Shown here piece after piece: positions 40,201 to 52,200 of a DNA stretch of 64,000 nucleotides (positions within the stretch are counted from its first letter, which is position 1; every line of letters begins with the position of its first letter). Origin of the DNA: Bretschneidera sinensis. Lineage: Eukaryota; Streptophyta; Magnoliopsida; Brassicales; Akaniaceae. The notes below the pieces were generated by a model. That model was not told the origin of the DNA and searched no databases. It saw only the letters and a program-made list of their open reading frames with translations. The translations under genes were made by a program, and so were the position numbers. Location of the stretch: positions 61,071,501 through 61,135,500 of the forward strand of contig CM043698.1 in assembly GCA_023935145.1 (NCBI GenBank), read 5' to 3'.

Positions 40201-43200
40201 TGGTGGTGTGTACAAACTCATCTCTAAGGTGTTAACTCTTAGATTGAAAAAAGTGATTGGAAAGGTAGTGGGCTCGCATCACAATGCTTTCATTGAGTGA
40301 AGATACATTAATGATGTCGCCCTTATTGGTAACGAAATTTTGGACTCTCACATCAAGGAGGGAAGGGAGGGTGTTCTTTGCAAACTTAATATGAAGAAGG
40401 CCTACGGCCATGTTTGTTGAATTTTTGTTTTATATTTGCTAAAGAGGGTGGGTTTTGGTCATGTGTGGGCCAAGTGGATTAAGAAATGTATCTCTTTCAC
40501 TTCCATTTCGATCTTGATTAATGGTTGTCCATCCGGGTTTTCATTGCTTCTGGAGGTCTTCGACAAGGAGGCACTCTTTCTCCTTTCTTGTTCACGTTGG
40601 TGATGGAAGTCTTTAGTAAGATGTTGTCCGAAGGGGTTGGTGTTAGTCTTTTTAGAGGTTTACAAGTGGGCCGGAGTGGTAACGAGGTTCTTGTCACATC
40701 TCCTCTTTGTCGATGATGCTAAGATCTTTTGTGGAGCGAATAGTGAAGAAATTCTCAACGTAGATGCATCCTTACTGGCTTTGAAGCGATTTTCGGTCTT
40801 AAGATCAACCTTAACAAGGGTACTCCAATTCCTACTGGAGAGAGTGTTGATGGAGATACTTTTAGCAAGTTTTTTGGTATGTTCTGTGGAATCTCTTCCA
40901 ATAAAGTACTTAGATCTCCCTTTAGAGGCTAAATTGAAAACAAAGGCTTTTGGGATCCTATTGTTAAGAGATCTAAAAGAAAGTTAACCAGATGGAAAAA
41001 ACATTCTCTCTAAGGGGGGAGATTAACCCTCATCAAGAGCATGTCATCTAGCCATCCTATTTATTATATGTTTCTCTGCCCAATTCCTTGTGGGGTGGCT
41101 AATAGCTTGATAGTAGTCACTATAGATTTTTGTAGAAAAACACGAGGGAAGAATATAAAGGCGTGTTTGGAAGGGGTTTTTGAAAACTGAAAATAGTTTT
41201 CAAAAACTAAAATCAATTTTCAAAAACTCCTTTCCATGTTTGGCAAACAGTTTTCAAAAGTAATTTTCTAAAACAGTTTTCAAAAAATCAATTTTCAAAA
41301 ACTGTTTTCTGAAAACCCCGAATTGGTGATTTCTGATATAATTTTCGAAAAATAGCCCTAAAATCAGTGTTCATTTCTCTGTTTCATTCTTCCTCCATAA
41401 TATATAAAAAATATTAAAGTTTTGAAAATAAAATAATATTAAGTATTTTTAAGTATTTAGTAAATAAGAGAAATAAAATTAATATATATTTTAAAGTTAA
41501 ACTCAAAACTAAAAATAATTACAAGGTGTATCAAAACAGTTTTCAAAATAAGATTATCCAAACAACATTTTACTTTTTTCTGTTTTAGAAACAGTTTTCG
41601 AGTTACAATTATCCAAACATGTTTTCTTCATAAAACTGTTTTCAGTTTTTATTTTCGAAAACTGAAAATAGAAAATTGTTACCCAAACAAGCCATAAGTA
41701 TTTTTTTTCTTTTTGATAAGTAAAAATTATTTTAGAAAAGCACAAAGGGGATGCAAGTACAAAATTATCTACAAAAAAGAAAGAAAATAAACTCTAGCAC
41801 TTGCTCATTCACGAAAAGTTTGACCCTAAACCAAAATTTTATGGTATTGAACCATCTATAATGAATGGCTTCTAAAGGCCTCCTTTCACAAGTCTTTCTA
41901 TTTCTCTCATTCTACACAAGAAAAAATAAAGAGGGGAATCAAAGAGAGAGCCTTCTTCAACTCTTAGATGCTCGAATACCACCATAAGCCCAAAGAGAGG
42001 GAGGCGTATAAGTATCATTTAGTGAAATAGGATATTGTGAAACAACCAATCGAGCATTTGGAACTCAAATTACTCACTTTGTTAGATAAGGCCTTGCTTT
42101 GGAAATGGTTATGGAGATTTTCTAATGAGAAGGAACATGTATGGAGGAGAGTTGTTTGTGCCAAATGTGTGGTAGATAATAACGATTAGATTTCTAAAGA
42201 AGGGAGGGGAACCTATGAGGTAGGGGTTTAGAAGTGGATTAAGAAGGAATGGGATGACTTTCTTCCAAGGGTGTGCTTTAAGGTTGGGACTGGTGTCTCC
42301 ATTAGCTTTTTACATGATGTGTGGTGTGGAGATACCACTTTGGAAGCTCAGTTTCTAGGTGTTTATTCTCTAGCCCAGGACAAGGATGCTTTGATTTGTG
42401 GTTATGCTTATTTGACTAATGGTTTGGTGGCTTGGAACATTTTGTTTAGCCGAAATGTGCAAGAACGATAAGTCCAAGAAGTAGAAGATTTTTTTAAGCA
42501 GATTTATCAAGCAAAGTTTGATCCGGTTAAAGAGGATAAGATGAATCCGGTTAAAGAGGATAGGGTGAAATGGAGCCTTTCGGTGCGTGGGAAGTTTGAA
42601 GTTAGCTCCTTCTAAAAGGTATTTCTTTTGCCTTTAGAAGAAAATTCAATTAGAAGAAAATTCAAACTTTCCTTGGAAAGCTGTATGCTAGAATGTAGTG
42701 GCTTTCTTTGTTTGGGAGGCAACTTCAGGAAGAATTCAAACCATTGACAACCTTATAAAAAGAGAAAAAGTTTTGGTTAATCCGTGCTACCTCTGCAAGG
42801 AAGAATCCGAATCCATCCACCACATTTGCCTTTGTTGTTCTTGGTCTCGTTAACTTACCTTAGTTATTCTTGGTCTCGTTAACTTTGGGAGATAGCTCTC
42901 CAAATCAGGGGTCTCATTTACGTTTGTGTCTGCTCCATCCTCGAAGAACTATAGGCTAGGAATGGTATTCAGGTTCCCAAATAAAAGAGAAAGATCATTG
43001 TTTTGATCACCTTTGCATTATGTGGATGGTGTGGTTGGAAAGAAACACGAGAGCTTCTGAGAATCTTGAGAGAGAGAGCACTAAAAAGGATTGGTTAAAT
43101 CTCATTCATTTTTGGATGGAAGGGAATTTTTGTAAATGAACTTCAGTTTATAGAGTTCATTGAATCTCTTTCTTGTAAATAGTTTCTTTGCAATTGGGTT

Positions 43201-46200
43201 GCACCCCTTAGTGTTTTTTATAATACTTTTTACTTATAAAAAAAGGGTTGAAATAAACATAATTCAATAATTTTCTGCTTTCATTTAGTTAATCTAGAAA
43301 TCTAAGGTTCCATGACCTTTGTAAAGAAACAAACAACCCAAAAGGCATTCATATCTTTGATTTCAATCAATAATAGTTTATTTGGAAGCATGTTGGGAAT
43401 CAAGATTTTTAAAAAAATTTGGTCTTTCATCGCAAGTAATTTTACGTTTAAAAAACATTGAACATTCATTTCATACACACACCAATCCTCGTTTCAAAAC
43501 AGAATAAAAAGCAAAATTCAATTGAACAATGTAAACATTATCATGGTTGGACAAAACCCTCTTAGAAAGGAAGGAACATAACAGAAAAATATATTCTCCT
43601 GATAACTACAGCGCAGAATGCGCTACAACACTAAGGGCTTGTTTAAAGTGCGTACCAAACAACACCTAAGGCTTGGTCTGTTCTACTGTAAAATTATAGG
43701 TAGAAATTGATTTCAGTGTAAAATAATATTTCCACTATGTTTGGTACAATGTAAAGTGTTTTACTTTATGAATCATCATACACAAAAAAACCGTAATTTT
43801 AAAGGAAAATGACTTACAGAACATGTGTAGAACAATAATTGAAGAAGCATAAATACGAGGAATAAAGGTGGATAATGGAAGAAGAGGGAGAGAAATATAA
43901 GAAATTAGAGGGAAGAAGAATTGACTTTAAAACAGAGAAAAATAGCTCATTGCCTATTTTGGGTGTCTGATGAGGTCTACTATATTATGATAAGGAACCT
44001 ATTTGCTTTACTAATCACGAGAAAGTAGGATTCCTAGTATGGTACATTAGATTTATATACTGGGTGGAAGAAAATTCCCTTGAAGGGCAAATTTGTGGTA
44101 ATTGGTGAAAGGAGAATGGGGATCTTATTTCTCCAAGGGTTTCCAAGCTTCCTGATTCTTGCTGAGAAAATATAACTGATATCTTTTAACTGATATCGAT
44201 ATTTAATAATGAGAATCTCAAACAAGATATCCTTTCTAGAATCTCAAGTAAGAATATTTTTGTGTAAGTTGTTATGAGACATCAAAATCTGTGCTGCAAT
44301 GTGAATCTCATGACAAAATGTCGGTGATTTATGAGGATATCGGACTAAGTTGCATGGGTAAAGAGCACCCCAATCCTAGCCTCTAAGATTGTGAGGCATC
44401 ATATAAACTTCAAAACAGATGTGATCTATGAGCAACATCCTTCAGCAGAAACATTAACAGGTCAAGATTTTTCCTTTGCTAGAGAAGGCAATTAACATGA
44501 GGGCAGAACGTCACCGTTCTTTTATGGTTGAGAAGAAATTTTTTGAGTTTATGATTGAAAGTCATTCAGAGAATGTGCTTAGAATTTCTGAATTTTCTCC
44601 AGGTAGAAGAACCACTTTCTGATTGAACATGCAGGAGTTTGATTGGGTTACAAAATCTTGGAAGGAATTTCTGTTTGTAAAAGGCAAAAGAATCTGGGTT
44701 TGAAGACAGAGAGATTGGAACAGATCGCTAATCCAGGACTGCACCGGAACAAAAGAGGCTGTTTTGTGTCGTTGACGGTGATTTCCAATGGGAGATCCAA
44801 ATTTGTGCTTTTTCCGGAAGGTGATGCAGCTGATGGCTGGTGGGAGGTTTTCAGGGCCTTGTCTGCGCTGGGTAAATCTTCAGAGCCAATTTCTGGTATT
44901 CTTTCAATGGTTAATGGGATCAGCTAAGAGGGGTTCACCCAAGCCTGTGAACCGTCCCTTGAGTTGAAAGGGTGTTGCCCCAGATGTGGGTTAGACCTCT
45001 CTGGAGTTGTTGAACCGCCGCAATCTTCAGTGAAACAGTTGTCTTAGGCAATGGTGATGAAAGGTGGCGTTGAAGATGATGGGGGAAATCCACGCGCGAC
45101 CAAGTGAGTGGTCCTAAGGCTTCTGATAAGGGTAAAGAACAACTGGCCTTTGAGGATAATTTGAATTTCAAATTTCTTGGATGTAGAGATAAGGCTGTTG
45201 AAGCGGGTCCGGGTCTTAGGGGACCAATGGGTCGTGGGCTGCCCCATTTTGTTGATAAATGTTTGGATCCAGATGTTGGGCCTAGCAAAAGTAAAGATTC
45301 TAATGCATCTTCTCGCACAGTGGACTTCCCGAGTGTTTTGCACAAGAATTGGCTGGGTACAGGTTTGGGAGAAAGGTCTACAAAGCCTAGGAAGCTGGCC
45401 TTAAAGACTAGAAAGCGTTGGATCACGTCGCGCAGTGTGATCCAATCTCGGGCTTCGTTGACGCCGATGGTCGAGGGCAATGCAGAATTGTCCGGCGACA
45501 CTATTCCGACTATTCCTAGTGCTTCCTTGCCGACGCCAATGACTCAGCCTTCCTCTCCTCCATTTTCGATTTTGGCACCACTTTTTAAAGAGCCTGGGCT
45601 CATCAGCTTGTGCCTGTTAAGTATTGTGAATGACGGTAATCCCAGGTGGTGTTAGACGCCTTCTTAAATGAAAAAGGTACGGATTATTTTGTTCTTAAGT
45701 CTTCTAGGGAAGGATTATGTCGTAAGTCCTTTGTTCTAAATTCCTCTACCCCTATTGATTTTTCGGTGCTTGATTGCCAGAACGGCTAGTGTCCTGGGTG
45801 AACCGTGTCCTAATAAATTGAATGTTGATGATTATTCTCGAACTATGATGATGGCAAAGTGGTTTGTTCTGATCTTTCCCCTATCTCTTTTTATCCTCCA
45901 GATTCTGAGACAACGTTGAAGGGGGCGGCTAAGGAGGATTGTTTGGTGGATGTGAGGGAATGTCTTTCTATAGATTGGGGGAAAGAGGGAAGGGTCAGCG
46001 CTGATAATGAGGCATGTTTGGCTTTGGTAGAGAGTGCGGCTCTAGTTGATCAATGGTTAGGAGTGGACTTGGATGATGAAGTTGTTGTGGACTGCACGGC
46101 TTCAGCTTGGGTCCTTAATTGGGTTAAAAAATTGTATAAGTTAGTGGGGGTCTCTTTAGTTGGGATAGAAGACCATGCGATAAGATTATTTGAGGAAATT

Positions 46201-49200
46201 GAGAGAATCTGAGTTGAAAAGTGTAAATCAAAGTGTTGTTTGCAGTCGACAGGTAGGAAACAGTCCAAGACGGGCTGTAGAGAGCTCAAGAGACTAGCTG
46301 TTGATGTTAATTATGAGAAGAACAATGGGAATTGTGTTGCAGGGATGGCGAGTTCATCAGAGGAGGCCAAGGTTGCGCTTGTTGACCAATGAGGTGGAAT
46401 TTTATTTCTTGGAATGTGAGGGGGTTGAATGACTTGTCGAAAAGGGATACAGGAAGGGCATTGTAGTGTGTTTGCAGGAGACCAAATTGGAGGTTGTTAA
46501 TGAGGCGATTATATGTAGTGTATAGGGTCTGAGATCTTACGGGTGGAAAGCTTTGCCAACTATAGGTGCCTCAGGGGGAGTGTTGATCTTGTGGGATAGA
46601 AGGCTTCTGGATTTGATTGAAGATCATGTGGGTTTGTATTCGGTGTCCTGTGTTTTTAAGGGGCTCTTGGTTAATGGGTATTGGGTAATGACAAATATTT
46701 ATGGCCTTGGAGAGGGTGGCAATAGGGTCTTTTTTGGGAAGAGTTGGCTTCTATTAGAAACCATTGGCGCCTTCCATGGGTGGTGGGAGTGATTTTAATG
46801 TTGTTCTCTATCCACATGAGAAATGACCTCTAGGAGACTTACCCTCATTGATTTACCTTTGTCAAGTGGCTCATTCACTTGGTAGAATTTTAGAGACTTA
46901 CCCTTTTTCTCTAGGATTGACCGCTTCCTTGTAATTGGTTGTTGGGAAGATGTGTTTCCTAGCTTGATTCAAAAACTTTTACCTCGGCTCACTTCAGACC
47001 ATCATTCCATTGTTCTTGATTGAGAGGCATGCATTGGGGGCCGACTCAGTTTCGGTTTGAGAATATGTGGCTTAAGGTGGACTGGTTTCGAGATCTCGTG
47101 AAAGGTTGGTGAAAGGGTTGCATCGTTAAAGGGTACACTAGCTTTACAATGTCGTAAAAGTTGAAATGCGTTAAGGATAAGGTGCAAAGTTGGAACAAAG
47201 AGTCTTTCGGAAACATTAATTCCACTATAAATACTTTATTGGGTGAAATCAATGGGCTTGATGACAAGGAGGTTTTGGAGGGTCTTTCGAGAGTTGATAT
47301 TGAAAAGAGGATGTGAGCTAAAAAGGAACTTACTAATCTCATTTCAATGGAGGAAATCTCGTGGAGGCAAAAATCTAGAGAATTCTAGCTACGTAAAGGT
47401 GACGGAAACACAAAGTTCTTTCATCGGATGGCTAATGCTCATAGAAGATGTAACTTTATTAGTTCCATTGAGGTTGATGGTATGATGTTCGAGGAGGAGG
47501 GGGTATAAAAGGGGCAATTGATAATATCTTTGAAAACCTTTATAAGGACACGTGACAGCAAACCAAATTTGGATGGATTAGAATTTTCTATAATAGATAG
47601 GGCGGGTGCGTCTTGTCTTGAGCGCCCATTTGATGAAGAAGAAATATTTGTTGTCCTTCGGAAGTGTAATGGAGATAAAACACCAAGTCCCGATGGGTTT
47701 ACCATGTTTTTAATCCACAATTGGGAGGTGTTTAAGGGCGATATTCTTTGTCTCTTTGAGGAGTTCCATTCGACGGGAGAGTTTTTGAATTGCTTAAATG
47801 CCACTTTCTTGGTCCTTGTTCCTAAGAATACCGGGGCGTCAAACATTAAAGACTTTCGGCCTATTAGGCTTGTGGGGTGCATTTACAAACTCTTATCAAA
47901 GGTTGTAACTTTTAGAATGAAGTAGTGGGCCCTCATCAAAATGCGCTTATTGAGGGTAAGCAAATTTTGGATGTAGTTTTAATTACTAATGAAGTGGTGG
48001 ATGCCCATCAGATGGGTGGAGGAGGAGGGGTGACTTGCAAACTTGATATGGAAAAGGCTTTTGACCATGTTTGTTTGGGCTTTATCATCTACTTATCGAA
48101 AAGAATGGGGTTTGGGAGAAATGGTGTAGATGGATTTATAAGTGTATTTCTTCAGCTTCCTTTTCCATTTTCCATCCTTGTTAATGGTTGCCCAACAGGG
48201 TTCTTTAGAGTTTCAAGGGGTCTTAGCTACGGGGATCCTTTATCTCCCTTCTTGTTTACCTTGGTGACAGAGGCCTTTAGCAAGATGTTGTCCAAGGCGG
48301 CCTTTTGAGTGATTTGGGAGTAACAAAGGTAGTATGAATGCCTCTCACCTTCTCTTTGTCGGTGACAGTATTGTTTTTTTGTGGGGCGGAGACGTCTCAA
48401 ATCTGGCACCTTTGTTGCATCCTTTTCTTTGTTTTGAGGCGGTTTCGGGTGGGTCTTAAGGTTAATCTTGGCAAGAGTGAATTAACCCCCCTTGGTGAGA
48501 ATATTAATGGTCCTTTCCTTATTAGTTTATTGGGGTGCAAAGTGGGGGTGTTTCCTATTTCTTATCTTGGTCTTCCCCTTGGAGCTAAATTCAAAAACAA
48601 AAGTGTTTGGAACCCGATTGTGAAAAAGTTTGAAAAACGATTGGCCAATTGGAAGAATCATTATCTTTTTAAAGGGGGTAGGCTTACTCTTATCAAAAGC
48701 ACTCTTTCTAGCCTTCCCATCTGTTTTGTCTCTTTTTTCCTATTCCTAGCTCAGTGGCAAACCGGTTGGAAAAGTATTCAAAGAAGATTCCTTTGGGGCA
48801 ACACGGAGGAGAAATACAAATATCACTTGGTAAAATGGGGTGTAGTTAAACAACCGGTGGAAAGAGAGAGGCTTGGTCTCAATTCTCTCTCTTTATTCAA
48901 TAAAGCTCTTCTTGGCAAATGGCTTTAAAGATTTCTTATGGAGAGGTATCACCTTTGGAGGAAAGTGGTGGAGGCTAAGTTTGGCTTGGATTCTTGTGGG
49001 TGGATGTCTAAGGAGGCAAGAGGGCCTATGGAGTGGGGGGTTTGGAAGTAGATTAGGAAAGGTTGCGAGGATTTTCTTCCTTATGTTGCGGTGTCAGTGG
49101 GTAATGGAGAGAGACTCGACTTTCGTATGATACATGGTGTGGGAACACTCCTTTAAAAGACAAATTCCTTGGCATCTTTGCCATTGTGAGGGATAAAGAA

Positions 49201-52200
49201 ACACTTGTTAGTTCTTGTACATCCTTGAATAATGGAGTCTCCTGGGATGTGCCTTTGAGTCATAATGACAATGATTGGGAGATAGAGATGATTGTCGAGT
49301 TTTTGGAGACTTTATATAACTCAAGGGTGGAGGTGCATATAGAGGATTTGATTAGATGGAGGCCTTGACGGAGAAAGGTTTTGAGGCTAAATCTTTTTAT
49401 AAGATTCTTTGTGATACGGTCCCTTCGGTCGTTTCTCCCGATTTTCCTTGGCAAGAAATTTGGTTTTCTCATGCTTCCAAGAAAGTTTTTTTTTGTGTGG
49501 GAGGCTTCTTGGGAGTAAATTTTAACACTCAACAATTTGCAAAAGAGAGGGAGAGTGATTGTGAATAGGTGTTTTATTTGCAGAGGGTGCGTCGAATCCA
49601 TTTTCCATCTTTTGTTGAGTGCCCATTGGCTAGAAGTACGTGGGAGATGGATTATGAAATTTTGGGGGTTTCGTGGGTGGTTGCAGGCTCCGTGAAATAT
49701 GAAATTTGGGTTTAGAGTGGTTTAAGGGCGGCAAAGGAAGTCAAGAAGGCTTATTTGTTGATACCGTCCTCTATCTTTTGGTTAGTGTGGAATGAAAGGA
49801 ACCGAAAAGCCTTTAATGGGTGGAAAGGCCTATTGGAGCTATTAGAGATAGTTGGTTCAACACCCTCAATTTTTGGGTTAGAGGGAATTTTTTTGTAAAT
49901 AATAATAATCTCCTAGCTTTTGTGGACTTCCTTTCTTGTAAATAGCATTTGACTTTGAGTTGCACCCTCTTGGTGCTTTATCAATACAATTTTGCTTACA
50001 AAAAAATAAAAATAAAAAGACAGAAGATTAGAGCGAGAAAAAGGAAAAACAAGAGAGAGAGAGAGAGAGAGAGAAGGGAGATAACGCTCATCAAAACCCT
50101 GATAAAGTTGCTCTTATATAGGCAACACTAATAACTAAACAAGAAAATCAAATCAAACTTTAAATCAAATCCCTAATTTCTTAAACTATAGTCCTAGAAA
50201 ATTACTACTTGATTCCCAAGAATAACATAATTGCAAGATAATCCCACAAATATCTCAAAACCCAAAATTAAAGATTAATATTGTAGCCTTTCTTTCCATC
50301 AGTACATTTTGGTGCAAGTCATTTTGCAGATGTTGGGAAGGACTCTCCTTCGCAAATGGTCCCACTTTTCCATTTTTCTAAAAATACACACCACTAAAAC
50401 TCTCTCCTTTTTATCATTTTAATTTATTTCTTTTTAGAAGCCAACCAAACAAAGAAATTTTGGTTGCAAATTCATCATTTTACATGAAAGTGATATTACA
50501 TGAATACGATTTTACATTGTAAAATGTTTAACATCAAAACAAACGGAGCCTAAGCAAAAACTGCAAAGATCAGATTATCAATTATTTTTTAGAAAAAAGT
50601 AACATTTCAAGAAAATGTTCAAATCCAACTTTATCAAGGAAATCACAGACAGCTTCTAACATTTGCAAATCTCAGTTAGCAAAGAAAGAATGAGAGAGTT
50701 ATCTACCTTCGAAAGACGACGAAGAAGTTGATTGCACGTTCTCAACATCACAAGTTTTCCACGAGCGAACAGCTCTTGCTGTACGTAATGCAGCAATCAA
50801 GTTCAACAAGTACAGGACATGGTGAAAGGGCTAGGCCACAGGCTAGAAAGTCTCTAATCAAGTAAAAAACACTGAAAAAAAAATAATGCAAGAACTTGGA
50901 ACTATCTGGGAACTTACCTTTCCTAATATATCTTGTTTACTTTCTATATAACCAAAAATGTCTTTGCAATTTCTCATTGTAGACATTTCTGTCAAGTCTT
51001 CCAGCAGCTGGAATATCATGCCACCCTCTACATGTTCTTTCTCACAGAGATAAAGAACAACATCTACCAAACCAAAAAAGTAAAAGGATAAACATAAAAG
51101 AGTAAGAGAACATAACTATATAAAGTACGAAAGTTTTTAAATTAATGCATCAACATGTGAACAAAGATACACAACTTGTACAGATCCAAGTATCAAACAT
51201 CAATAGACAGCCCTGGATACTAAATATATAGAGATAAAATACATCAATCTGGGTCCCTGACATCTAGCCATTGCAACGACATGAAATAACTCATACAAGA
51301 ACATTAAGACATCTCCATGCAGGAAAACAGATTAACCACGAAAGAGACATATTAGTTGAAAGTTCAAACAACTTCCCTTGTCTCTCATCGAAAAGTAGCC
51401 ATGGTACAAAACACTAGACAGTTTCTACAAAATTTATCCAAGATTGCATGACCTATACACGAATCCTTCCAATAATTCCTCAATTACAGGGGCATTGCCC
51501 AAAACACCTGGAATCAACCCAAGTGTTATTCCATGCAGAAGACAAAAACATGATCAAACAATGAGCCAGAAGATATGCTCAGTGGAGATTGCATTATTTG
51601 ACGTTTGCCAATCCCCTAAATTATATAAAACTATAGTAAGTTCTTACGATGCCAAATAATAATAATAAACCCCATAATTGGTTCAAATATATTACCATAG
51701 TCCAAATAAAAGATGCCGATTTTATTAAGATAAGGAATTTCAAAACAAACTGAACACTAGTTAGTTATAAGCAGGCAATACACAGGCTTAAGGACTGTGG
51801 CTTAGGTCCCAAGGCAATATCGTCTACCCATTTTAATACATAGCCCAATCACTGGAGTATAAAATCTGCCAACTCGTGGATTCAAGATAATCTCTGAAAC
51901 TCTTATAACTTCATAGAGAATTAATTTATCCTATCTCCAGCTGTGGTGCCCAATCTATCCAATCTCCATTCTAGATATTCCCCCAAAGACGAGGGACCAC
52001 ACAATACCATTTTGAATCCCCAAGAGAGAACAAATGACAAATCTATTTCTATGTACACTGAAACTTTACCAGGAAAAGAAAGCCAATCACGGGAAAGGAA
52101 TATCAGAGAGGCAAGGAGATGTCAAGTTGATTGCTGATGCAGTAGGCGTAATCTTCATGGTTACAACCGATCTCAGCACACATTCTGATATAGGACAATT

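Larger units (their letters stand above)
39102..43245 (+). mobile_element. Degenerate L1-type LINE (about 3.3 kb without nested insertions)
   Basis: Plus-strand pieces in L1 ORF2 order run from an endonuclease end ([21 protein letters not shown], near 39,150) through RT ([20 protein letters not shown] near 40,540; [11 protein letters not shown] near 40,700) and a zinc-binding C-terminal part to the 3'-UTR (GGTTGCACCCCTTAGTG) and A-tail at 43,245. The target duplication GGTT(A/G)AAATAA lies at 39,091-39,101 and 43,246-43,256, confirmed by the uninterrupted copy of the target element at 21,452. Many stops and frameshifts. A MITE and a second LINE sit inside it. Confidence 0.88.
43670..50550. 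mobile_element. Tourist-like MITE expanded by nested insertions
   Basis: The left end GGCTTGGTCTGTTCTACTG (43,670) and right end (complement GGCTCCGTTTGTTTTGATG, at 50,550) are imperfect inverted repeats. Both have inner TGTAAAAT motifs. TAA occurs directly outside both ends (43,667-43,669 and 50,551-50,553). If correct, a small MITE was enlarged to nearly 7 kb by later insertion of an LTR fragment and a LINE. Confidence 0.55.

Noticed and set aside
44935..45501. 188-codon minus-strand open frame
   Set aside because: It is antisense to the LINE ORF1 reading and has no domain; it is a shadow of the coding strand.
45104..45655. 183-codon plus-strand open frame as a possible host gene
   Set aside because: It lies between a DUF4283-like segment and an endonuclease/RT in L1 order, so it is part of the LINE ORF1 and not an independent gene.
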